Shown here piece after piece: positions 1 through 5,933 of a stretch of 8,246 bases of DNA; position 1 is the first letter of the stretch, and every line of letters begins with the position of its first letter. The position numbers and the translations under genes were made by a program. Source of the DNA: Bdellovibrionales bacterium (GTDB lineage: Bacteria; Bdellovibrionota; Bdellovibrionia; Bdellovibrionales; UBA1609); contig JAGRAK010000079.1 of NCBI GenBank assembly GCA_020434645.1, positions 1 to 8,246 of the forward strand, given 5' to 3'. A model generated the notes under the pieces. The model was not told the DNA's origin and made no database searches. It worked only from the letters and a program-made list of their open reading frames with translations.

Positions 1-1
1 C

Positions 2-502
2 TTAGCACCTGAAGAAATTTTGTATATTGGAGATCATATCTACGGCGATATCGTGCGCTTGAAAAAAGATTGTGCCTGGCGCACTGCCCTTGTCGTTGAA
101 GAACTTGATCAAGAAGTCAAAAGCATTCAGAAGGCGCGCCCCTTTGTAAATCAAATCAACGCGTTGATGGCCAAAAAAGTTCCATTAGAAATAAAAATAG
201 ACGAATTGATTTCTAAAAAAATTGAAACAGGCAAAGACAGTAACGGCAAAAAAATTGAGGAGTTAATTAAAAAGTCTACAGAGAACGATAAAAAAATATC
301 ACCGCTGATTCGCAAACAAAATAAATTATTCAATCTGTACTGGGGCGAAGTCATGCGTGTCGGCATTGAAGAAAGCTATTTTGCGTATCAGGTCGAGCGC
401 TTTGCCTGCATTTATATGGCGCGCCTCAGCTATTTGCTCGCGTTGTCGCCGCGCACTTATTACCGCACGACTAAGCGCGCGCTACCGCATGAATTGGTTT
501 AA
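2..502 (+). CDS. HAD-IG family 5'-nucleotidase, C-terminal part (5' end outside window)
   Basis: The frame is open from the left edge, so this is the last ~166 residues of a longer protein. It opens with LAPEEILYIGDHIYGDI, the HAD motif IV region (acidic GD...D residues that bind Mg2+) as it appears in the HAD-IG cytosolic purine 5'-nucleotidase family. A lysine/glutamate-rich, probably helical or coiled-coil stretch follows at about residues 40-100 of this fragment. The tail contains ESYFAYQVERFACIYMARLS, then a YYR segment and a final LPHE, which match the typical end of this family. By family, such enzymes dephosphorylate nucleoside monophosphates in the cytoplasm; the exact substrate is not visible. 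A TTG at 20-22 is internal (the Leu of the motif), not the start. The gene converges on the TSUP gene with a 15-nt gap and no clear terminator hairpin. Confidence 0.85.
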   Translation, partial: LAPEEILYIGDHIYGDIVRLKKDCAWRTALVVEELDQEVKSIQKARPFVNQINALMAKKVPLEIKIDELISKKIETGKDSNGKKIEELIKKSTENDKKISPLIRKQNKLFNLYWGEVMRVGIEESYFAYQVERFACIYMARLSYLLALSPRTYYRTTKRALPHELV

Positions 503-517
503 GACTTAATTTAGTAT

Positions 518-1246
518 TCATAAGCGAAACCCCGAATAAATCAATCTTAATCCCAAGATAACAATAAGAACAGTCAAGCCTGCGCGAAATAATTTTTCTG
601 GGATTTTATCGAGAAGCTTTGACCCCACAAAGCTCCCAAGTGACGTGCAAACTAATGCCCCCAACAGCAGTGTCAGCCAAGGCCAAATGACAAAACCAAG
701 AGTTGTGAAAACTATAACTTTTGCCAAATGGACTGCAAGTTGAACAGTGGCCTGAGTGGCCACAAGCTCTCTCTTCGGGAGCTTTTCAGACAGAAACACA
801 GCCCCGACAAACACTCCCACAGCACCCAAAAATAATCCGATAAAACTCGAGATAAATCCCAGGCCGACCCAACGAATTGTCTTCGGCAATGGCAATTTAA
901 ATTTTGGTATAAAGGTAATTGTCAGAATAAACACACCAAGAAAAATATTATAAAAACTCTCTTCTATACGAATGACAAAAAATGATCCCGCAACCGAACC
1001 AATGATTATGCCCAGCAGACATTCTCGTGAAATCTTCCAATTGATGGCATCTCGAATGAACCACGCTCGCGAACTGTTGCTGGTGAATTGTATAAGGCCA
1101 TGTATCGGAATCAAAACTTCCATTTTTAAGTATTGCGCCATGACCGCTAAAATTAAAGTGCCACCCAGCATTCCCACCGTGGCCGACACGACCGCAGTGA
1201 AAAATGCCGCCACCCAAATGATGTAGTAATAAGATTCAATTATCAT
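518..1246 (-). CDS. TSUP family (TauE/SafE-like) membrane transporter
   Basis: This 242-residue protein is almost entirely hydrophobic, with about seven or eight predicted membrane segments. It shows the two-repeat layout of the TSUP/DUF81 family. The first helix carries the glycine-rich TVGMLGGTLILAV near residues 23-35, and a second glycine-rich segment (FLGAVGVFVGAVFL) starts the second half at about 139. Family members export sulfite, sulfoacetate or related organosulfur anions, or are uncharacterised, so no substrate is assigned. The ATG at 1246 has only a weak ribosome site (GAAG 5 nt upstream, or AAGG 14 nt upstream). An in-frame TGA two codons further upstream leaves no longer ATG form. 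It lies 33 nt downstream of the 135-residue membrane protein gene on the same strand and is probably co-transcribed with it. Confidence 0.85.
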   Translation of the reverse strand: MIIESYYYIIWVAAFFTAVVSATVGMLGGTLILAVMAQYLKMEVLIPIHGLIQFTSNSSRAWFIRDAINWKISRECLLGIIIGSVAGSFFVIRIEESFYNIFLGVFILTITFIPKFKLPLPKTIRWVGLGFISSFIGLFLGAVGVFVGAVFLSEKLPKRELVATQATVQLAVHLAKVIVFTTLGFVIWPWLTLLLGALVCTSLGSFVGSKLLDKIPEKLFRAGLTVLIVILGLRLIYSGFRL

Positions 1247-1279
1247 AATGCTTCAATCAGCCTTGGCATATTTTAATAA

Positions 1280-1687
1280 TTACAAAAGCTGCCCATAAGC
1301 CATTAAACCGAGAGCAACAAAACCCATCGCAACAGGTATGTAAGAAAGATATTTTAAAACATTTTTAAATGACCCCATAATCAATGTAATGGGTATTCCG
1401 ATCATGCAGCCAATCATTGAGTAACCGCCCAGTTTTTTAAGAGAAGAACTCAATGCTGTCGCATCTATATGATCACCATACGAAATTGTTATAAGCGGCA
1501 ACGCAAACATCGCCACATGCGCAAGGCGTGTCATCCTGCGCGGCAAACTATCATAGCGTTCATAACCTTTCGGGAGTGGCAGTGGGCCTGCAAATGACCA
1601 CATTCCAAGAATGGAGCCTGATAAAATGCCCAAAATCATCCAACACCATCCCCAAACCACTAGCTCGTGCCCTATTGTGTTCTCCAT
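1280..1687 (-). CDS. Small four-helix membrane protein of unknown function
   Basis: This 135-residue protein has four probable membrane helices at about residues 9-30, 55-70, 88-105 and 113-133. A polar, positively charged loop lies between helices 1 and 2 (YERYDSLPRRMTRLAHVAMF, about residues 42-61). The proline-arginine-arginine and Arg-Leu-x-His pattern at the entry to helix 2 is the most distinctive part and looks like a conserved family feature, but I cannot name the family. One or more of its histidines could bind a cofactor, though nothing proves it. The start is supported by AAGGA 5 nt before the ATG (complement of 1693-1697). It leads a likely two-gene unit with the TSUP transporter and is divergent from the AMP-ligase operon. 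Confidence 0.75.
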   Translation of the reverse strand: MENTIGHELVVWGWCWMILGILSGSILGMWSFAGPLPLPKGYERYDSLPRRMTRLAHVAMFALPLITISYGDHIDATALSSSLKKLGGYSMIGCMIGIPITLIMGSFKNVLKYLSYIPVAMGFVALGLMAYGQLL

Positions 1688-1797
1688 TTTATTCCTTTGA
1701 ATTGGTTGAAATTACATATTCATAATAATGCTGTTTAGCCTGTTGTGTAACACAAAATATAGAGATAAGTGTAATTAACGTTTCGGGGTGGGGATAC
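1688..1797. promoter_or_regulatory. Divergent intergenic promoter region
   Basis: This 110-bp AT-rich gap separates the leftward membrane-protein unit from the rightward AMP-ligase/ACP/radical SAM operon, so both promoters probably lie here. On the minus strand a TATTAT hexamer (complement of 1722-1727) is a plausible -10, giving a leader of about 28 nt. The position 17 bp upstream (TTACAC, complement of 1745-1750) is a poor -35. On the plus strand TATAGA (1758-1763) is a weak -10 candidate with no good -35. These hexamers are short matches in AT-rich DNA and remain tentative. Confidence 0.45.
1743..1755. promoter_or_regulatory. Perfect 6-1-6 inverted repeat, candidate operator
   Basis: TTGTGT-A-ACACAA is a perfect palindrome of two 6-bp arms around one central base. 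It sits between the divergent genes, overlaps the place where the leftward promoter would have its -35, and lies 42 bp before the AMP-ligase start codon. Dimeric repressors and activators commonly bind such sites. The regulator is not encoded in this window. This is inferred from symmetry and position only. Confidence 0.4.
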
Positions 1798-3537
1798 ATG
1801 ACAAAAAATACAGATTTAAGTAGTACCTCATTTGCTATTGATACTGAGGTTTTCTCTAGTGATCACTTAGATCACGACTGCGACCATCAGCGCCTAATCG
1901 AAGCTTATTTCAAGCAATTAGAGTCTTTCGGCAATACCTTAGCATTTGAAAATTTTAAAAATGGAGCCTGGCAAGGCATAACTTATGCAGACCTCATTGA
2001 GACCAGCAAAAAGATATCGAATTATTACATACAACTAGGGCTGCAGCCTGGTGATAAAGTCGCCATACTCTCAAACTCTAATAATTATTATCCAGCTCTT
2101 CTTCTTGCCTGTCTCTATTCAGGGGTTACTGCAGTGCCTCTCGATGTTATGCTCAGCGAAGCTGAGCTATCTAATATATTATTACACGCCGAACCAAAAT
2201 TGATATTGGCATCTGAAAATCATTTTGAATTGGCTTCTCGAATAGTGAGTCGTGAGACTCAGCAAATACCTGATTTTAAAGCTGTTCAAATTGAGCACAT
2301 TGAATACGAAATTCAAAACAAGCAACCTCTTCTTACGCCTGGCCTAAGGCAAATAAAGAGCCCGGCCATAATAACCTACACCTCTGGCACCACAGGCTCC
2401 CCCAAAGGGGTGATGATCAGCTATAAAAATTTACTTTATGAAATACAAGGATTGCGAAAACGATTTGGCACAGAGAAAAAAATATTTTTATCAATCCTGC
2501 CAATGAACCATCTCTTCGAATTAAGCGGAGGAATACTTGCTCCTCTAACAACTGGAGCGACAATTCATTTTGCCAATACTACAAATGCGTTTTTAATAAT
2601 GAAATATATTAAAGAAAAAAAGGTAAACCGTATCCTTGCCGTTCCTCTTATTCTCGAGATGTTTCATTTCGGCATCCAAAGAGAAATCACTAAATTATCG
2701 CCATGGCGCCAAACTTTACTGAAAATTATGATGCAGGCCTTGTATTGGATCCCAATCGTGTCACTTAAAAGATTTGTTTTTAAAAAAATAAATAAGGCCT
2801 TTGGCGACGATAAAATATCTTTTGTTGTCGGCGGGGCTAAGCTTTCCCCCCGCATATTTAATTTTTTTACTACTTTAGGATTTGAAATATTTAATGGCTA
2901 TGGTTTAACTGAAACTTCTCCAGTCATAACAGTAAATGGGCCGAGCACTAGAAAAGCACACTCTGAAGGTCGCCCGTTAGATCAATCTGAAATTAAAATT
3001 GTTAAAAATTCAGATGATGATCTCGATGGAGTTATCTTTGCAAAAGGCCCGAATTTGATGATGGGCTATTACAAAAATAAAAACCTTACAGATGCGGTAT
3101 TTTCAGATGGTTGGTTCAATACTGGAGATATCGGCCGCATCGATCGAAATGGATTTTTATACATCACTGGCCGCGAGAAAAATTTAATAGTTTTAAAAGG
3201 TGGAAAAAAAATCCACCCAGAAGAAGTCGAACTCGCACTCAGCAAAGATGCGTTTATTAAAGAAATATGTGTATTGCCATACAAAACAAAAGATGCTGAG
3301 CCCGAAGAGCACGTCGCCGCGGTAATTGTACCCACAGATGAAATAATAAGTGAATTTGCAGGCGATATGACAAAAATCAAGCCCTTATTATTACAGCGCT
3401 TGCAGGTATATAGAAGTGAACTCGCATCATATAAATGGCCGAAATATATAACAATTCGCACAACTCCCCTCCCCAAAACCACGACAAATAAGATAAAAAG
3501 AAGCCTACTTTTAGATTCCCATTTCGATAATCAATAA
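1798..3537 (+). CDS. AMP-forming acyl-CoA/acyl-ACP ligase (long-chain fatty acid ligase-like)
   Basis: This 579-residue adenylate-forming enzyme has all the ANL-superfamily signatures. The phosphate-binding loop TSGTTGSPKG is at residues 195-204. The A5 motif NGYGLTETSP starts at 366. The TGD motif at 442-444 provides the ribose-binding Asp444. The hinge region ITGREKNLIVLKGGKKIHPEEVE follows, and the A10 motif PKTTTNKIKR has the catalytic Lys565. The layout from about 295 to 380 resembles long-chain fatty acyl ligases, so a fatty acid or other carboxylic acid substrate is likely. It would form an acyl-adenylate and pass it to CoA or, given the neighbour, to the phosphopantetheine arm of the ACP 36 nt downstream. 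No membrane segment is obvious. The ATG follows a G-rich GGTGGGG site 4 nt away, and no in-frame ATG lies upstream before the stop. It is the first gene of a three-gene operon. Confidence 0.93.
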   Translation: MTKNTDLSSTSFAIDTEVFSSDHLDHDCDHQRLIEAYFKQLESFGNTLAFENFKNGAWQGITYADLIETSKKISNYYIQLGLQPGDKVAILSNSNNYYPALLLACLYSGVTAVPLDVMLSEAELSNILLHAEPKLILASENHFELASRIVSRETQQIPDFKAVQIEHIEYEIQNKQPLLTPGLRQIKSPAIITYTSGTTGSPKGVMISYKNLLYEIQGLRKRFGTEKKIFLSILPMNHLFELSGGILAPLTTGATIHFANTTNAFLIMKYIKEKKVNRILAVPLILEMFHFGIQREITKLSPWRQTLLKIMMQALYWIPIVSLKRFVFKKINKAFGDDKISFVVGGAKLSPRIFNFFTTLGFEIFNGYGLTETSPVITVNGPSTRKAHSEGRPLDQSEIKIVKNSDDDLDGVIFAKGPNLMMGYYKNKNLTDAVFSDGWFNTGDIGRIDRNGFLYITGREKNLIVLKGGKKIHPEEVELALSKDAFIKEICVLPYKTKDAEPEEHVAAVIVPTDEIISEFAGDMTKIKPLLLQRLQVYRSELASYKWPKYITIRTTPLPKTTTNKIKRSLLLDSHFDNQ

Positions 3538-3561
3538 ATTTATGTTAACTTGCCATTCACT

Positions 3562-3567
3562 GAGGGG
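3562..3567 (+). promoter_or_regulatory. Ribosome binding site deciding the ACP start
   Basis: GAGGGG lies 6 nt before the ATG at 3574. The only longer in-frame option, a TTG at 3550, has no such site, so the ATG is the better start and the carrier protein is 82 rather than 90 residues. Confidence 0.7.
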
Positions 3568-3573
3568 ACAAAC

Positions 3574-3822
3574 ATGGGGAATAGTTTTGAAGTATTGTGT
3601 GCCGTCGTATTAAAAGAGACCGGCAAAGACGTATCTCAATTAGATAAAAATGAAGATTTAATTGAGATTTTGATGCTAGACAGTCTTGGCGTTCTTAAGT
3701 TACTTGCCATAATAGAGAAAGAATTCAATGTTCGCTTTCCTGACGAAGAGCTGGCTAACTTACGATCTATAAATTCTCTCTTAGCATATATACAAAAATC
3801 TCAGCCAAAAGGTGCACAATGA
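3574..3822 (+). CDS. Stand-alone acyl carrier protein
   Basis: This small 82-residue protein has the fold pattern of an acyl/peptidyl carrier protein. Helix 1 covers about residues 4-17, followed by a loop, then the phosphopantetheine site LDSL with Ser37. Helix 2 continues as GVLKLLAIIEKEFNVRF, then PDEEL and a final helix. The DSL core and the F-x-V-x-F/PDEEL stretch are typical of carrier proteins. The residues before the serine (MLDSL instead of the common G-x-DSL) differ from housekeeping AcpP, which suits a specialised carrier. It should be converted to the holo form by a phosphopantetheinyl transferase encoded elsewhere and carry the acyl group loaded by the upstream ligase. It lies 36 nt after that ligase, and its stop overlaps the radical SAM start (ATGA). 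Confidence 0.88.
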   Translation: MGNSFEVLCAVVLKETGKDVSQLDKNEDLIEILMLDSLGVLKLLAIIEKEFNVRFPDEELANLRSINSLLAYIQKSQPKGAQ

Positions 3823-5129
3823 AAATTGGTTTAATTGCCATGAGCGGCGTAAGAGTGCGCACAGAGCGACTTGCAAAACTGGGCGTCACTCTTCCGGGTT
3901 TTGTAAATCGGGGTAAAGTCGTGGCCTCACTCCCCAGCCTTGGTTTACTAACCGTTGCAGCACTTACTCCAAAAGACTGCGAGGTTTGCTATAGAGAATT
4001 AGCAGACCTACCGAAAGAAACCGATGAGCTTGAGCGCTTCGACCTAGTGGGTATCTCTTCTTTTAGCGCGCAAATTGACGAAGCTTATGCTCTGGCTGAT
4101 CGCTATAGAGCCTTGGGTATCCCTGTGGTTTTAGGTGGAATTCACGTTACACTCATGCCCGAAGAAGCCGCCCAACATGCCGATAGCATTGTCGTAAATG
4201 GCGCTGAAGGTGCCTGGCCTCAACTCGTAGAGGATTTTAAAAAAGGCCAAATGAAGAAAAAATATATTGGTTTACGAAGCCAGGTCTTTGACGACAAAAA
4301 CTATGTCATGCCCCGCTTCGATCTTTTAAAAGGGCGCCCATACAACAGACTAACTGTACAAACCTCTCGTGGCTGCCCGTTAAAATGTGATTTTTGTGCA
4401 GCTAGTTTACGTATCACAGATTCTTTTCAGCAAAAACCTGTCGACAAAGTAGTGGCTGAAATAAAAGAGGCCATGAAATACACCGACAATCCATTTTTTG
4501 AACTTGCTGACGACAACACTTTTATCAATAAAAAGTGGTCTAAAGAATTTCTAAAAGCCATTATACCACTTAAAATTTCATGGTTCACTGAGACTGATAT
4601 CTCTGTAGCCGATGATGACGAGCTTTTAGATCTACTTGCCCAAAGCGGCTGCAAACAAATTCTTATTGGCTTTGAAAGTCCCGAGCAAGAAGGCCTCGAA
4701 GGAATGAATGAAAATAAATGGAAGTACAAACGTTTTGAAAGTTATCTAGAGGCTATTAATAAAATTCAATCCAAAGGCATTTCAATCAATGGCTGCTTTA
4801 TTGTTGGACTCGATAGCAATACAGTAAAGAGCTTTGAGAAAGTTCGTGATTTTGTAAATGAAAGTAAACTCATTGAAGTTCAAATCACAGTGCAAACAGC
4901 TTTTCCTGGTACGCCACTCTATACACGTTTAAAAAAAGAGGGGCGCCTTTTAACCGATCGGTATTGGGATCGATGCACGCTATTTGATGTGAACTATCAG
5001 CCCAAAAATATGAGCCCCCAAGAGCTGGAGCAAGGCATTGAGTGGTTATTTACCGAACTCTATTCTGATCAAGCATTTTTAAAAAGAAAGCGGCATTACA
5101 TGGAGTACATTAAATCTGGCACCTCATGA
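3819..5129 (+). CDS. B12-binding-domain radical SAM enzyme
   Basis: This 436-residue protein has two domains. Residues 1 to about 150 form a Rossmann-like cobalamin-binding-type domain: start MKIGLIAMSG, then FDLVGISSFSAQ, then VVLGGIHVTLMPEEA at about 103-117. The usual D-x-H-x-x-G cobalamin-ligand motif is not seen, so B12 use is uncertain. The radical SAM core follows, with the [4Fe-4S] cysteines C186-x3-C190-x2-C193 in the TSRGCPLKCDFCAAS segment, later strands ELADDNTF and ILIGFES, and a C-terminal GTPLYTRLKKEGRL. Related enzymes methylate, cyclise or rearrange unactivated carbons (for example HpnP, HpnR and BchE). Here it probably acts on the substrate tethered to the ACP or on its product, an inference from the operon. 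Its ATG overlaps the ACP stop by 4 nt and has AAAGG 6 nt upstream. The last 34 nt overlap the convergent gene. Confidence 0.9.
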   Translation: MKIGLIAMSGVRVRTERLAKLGVTLPGFVNRGKVVASLPSLGLLTVAALTPKDCEVCYRELADLPKETDELERFDLVGISSFSAQIDEAYALADRYRALGIPVVLGGIHVTLMPEEAAQHADSIVVNGAEGAWPQLVEDFKKGQMKKKYIGLRSQVFDDKNYVMPRFDLLKGRPYNRLTVQTSRGCPLKCDFCAASLRITDSFQQKPVDKVVAEIKEAMKYTDNPFFELADDNTFINKKWSKEFLKAIIPLKISWFTETDISVADDDELLDLLAQSGCKQILIGFESPEQEGLEGMNENKWKYKRFESYLEAINKIQSKGISINGCFIVGLDSNTVKSFEKVRDFVNESKLIEVQITVQTAFPGTPLYTRLKKEGRLLTDRYWDRCTLFDVNYQPKNMSPQELEQGIEWLFTELYSDQAFLKRKRHYMEYIKSGTS

Positions 5130-5782
5130 ATGTACAAAATATGTTCGCGTCGCCCATGTTTTTCGATCACGCCTACAATCTTTTTCGGATCAAATTTCTT
5201 TCGCTTGCCCTGACTAAGTGATTTCAGCGCCTGACAAGAAATCTGAAAATTTAATTTGTCACCGGCTCTACAACTTGAAATTAAAATGTTTTTTTCAGAT
5301 TCAGTGACCGGGAGCACACTTTGAAAAATTATAAATCCACCTGTTGTGTGCTCGAGAACTTCCCTCCACATTTGATCTGTGGCCACCACATGCACAAGAA
5401 CACGTTTACCGCCAATAAGCGAAAGCTGAACCTCTTCCCAATTAAGTGGCTGCGCTCCAGCTACATGTAAACCTCGCAAACCGTCTTGCTGAAAAACAAA
5501 ATCAAATTCAACATGGTTCGCTTTGGCCACTGACAGAAATCCGTTCCAGACAGAGTCGTAATCTCGCAAATAAGGTGAGCTTGCCACCACCACCAATTTC
5601 TCAGTGTTGACCTCCTGCCAAAATCGGCGAAAAGTAACCGCTCCAATTTCGCTTGGTGATGAAAAATTTGTTGGATTAAGAACTCGAAGGGGCTGGAGCT
5701 CGACATTCCCCTTAAAAACAAGATAGATTGCACCAACTGCAAATATCAAAGACGCTGCAATAATTCCCCACATGACTTTCAT
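5096..5782 (-). CDS. Unrecognised protein with N-terminal membrane anchor
   Basis: This 228-residue protein is not one I recognise. Residues 4-24 (WGIIAASLIFAVGAIYLVF) form a single hydrophobic helix after a short Met-Lys start, acting as a signal anchor or uncleaved signal; no lipobox cysteine is seen. The rest is soluble with alternating strand-like and helical stretches, including KLVVVASSPYL near 62-72, VLVHVVATDQMW near 129-140 and GGFIIFQSVLP near 148-158. This looks like an alpha/beta fold probably facing the periplasm. A basic KRKKFDPKK segment comes before the C terminus. Two cysteines near 170-183 could form a disulfide. GGAGA 6 nt before the ATG (complement of 5789-5793) supports the start. 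It is a single gene between two rightward operons, and its 3' end overlaps the radical SAM gene by 34 nt. Confidence 0.75.
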   Translation of the reverse strand: MKVMWGIIAASLIFAVGAIYLVFKGNVELQPLRVLNPTNFSSPSEIGAVTFRRFWQEVNTEKLVVVASSPYLRDYDSVWNGFLSVAKANHVEFDFVFQQDGLRGLHVAGAQPLNWEEVQLSLIGGKRVLVHVVATDQMWREVLEHTTGGFIIFQSVLPVTESEKNILISSCRAGDKLNFQISCQALKSLSQGKRKKFDPKKIVGVIEKHGRREHILYIHEVPDLMYSM

Positions 5783-5841
5783 TTTTGTTCTCCAGTGCCC
5801 TATACCTAGCAGTAGGCCGTTAAATTGTCTGGATGCGATGC

Positions 5842-5847
5842 ATTATA
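5842..5847 (-). promoter_or_regulatory. Candidate -10 box (TATAAT) for the leftward anchored-protein gene
   Basis: The complement reads TATAAT, a perfect sigma-70 type -10, 60 bp upstream of the start codon of the leftward gene. No matching -35 hexamer is seen, so it would need an activator or it may be chance in AT-rich DNA. Confidence 0.35.
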
Positions 5848-5919
5848 AAGGAGCAAAGTCCACTTCCTAGTTGGGCTAAGTCTATGATACTTTGCGTGAA
5901 AATAACGGACTTGATCTAG

Positions 5920-5924
5920 AAGGA
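5920..5924 (+). promoter_or_regulatory. Ribosome binding site deciding the PanG-like start
   Basis: AAGGA lies 9 nt before the ATG at 5934. A longer reading from a TTG at 5892 would add 14 polar residues ahead of the Rossmann strand and has no such site. The ATG places the nucleotide-binding strand right at the N terminus, as expected. Confidence 0.7.
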
Positions 5925-5933
5925 CAGGTACCC

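Larger units (their letters stand above)
5783..5933. promoter_or_regulatory. Divergent intergenic region before the pantothenate operon
   Basis: This 151-bp gap should hold promoters for both the leftward anchored protein and the rightward pan operon. On the minus strand a perfect TATAAT is present (complement of 5842-5847), giving a leader of about 50 nt, but no good -35 lies 15-18 bp upstream. On the plus strand TATGAT (5883-5888, 5 of 6 matches) is the best -10, also without a clear -35; it would start transcripts near 5895. A 7-bp inverted repeat, GCAAAGT (5853-5859) and ACTTTGC (5889-5895), brackets the plus-strand -10. No riboswitch or attenuator structure was recognised. Confidence 0.45.

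Noticed and set aside
503..517. Possible bidirectional terminator between the convergent nucleotidase and TSUP genes
   Set aside because: The 15-nt gap and flanks show no stable GC-rich stem followed by a T-run on either strand.
948..1217. Open frames overlapping the TSUP gene in other frames (for example 948-1217 minus, 972-1226 plus and 756-953 plus)
   Set aside because: They lie inside the clearly supported transporter frame, show no recognisable domain, and have compositions expected of shadow frames.
3069..3482. 137-residue antisense open frame within the AMP-ligase gene
   Set aside because: It lies opposite the conserved C-terminal domain and hinge of the ligase; its low-complexity serine-rich translation is typical of an antisense shadow.
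3550..3573. Longer ACP form starting at TTG 3550
   Set aside because: GAGGGG is placed 6 nt before the ATG at 3574, and the extra eight residues add nothing to the carrier fold.
5461..5742. 93-residue minus-strand open frame inside the anchored-protein gene
   Set aside because: It overlaps the better frame, which has a good ribosome site and an N-terminal membrane helix; the alternative has neither a domain nor a start signal.
5805..5816. CCTA-GCAG-TAGG mini-hairpin upstream of the leftward anchored-protein gene
   Set aside because: A 4-bp stem is too short to support as a regulatory structure.
5892..5933. Longer PanG-like form starting at TTG 5892
   Set aside because: No ribosome site precedes it, whereas AAGGA precedes the ATG at 5934 and the Rossmann strand begins right after that Met.
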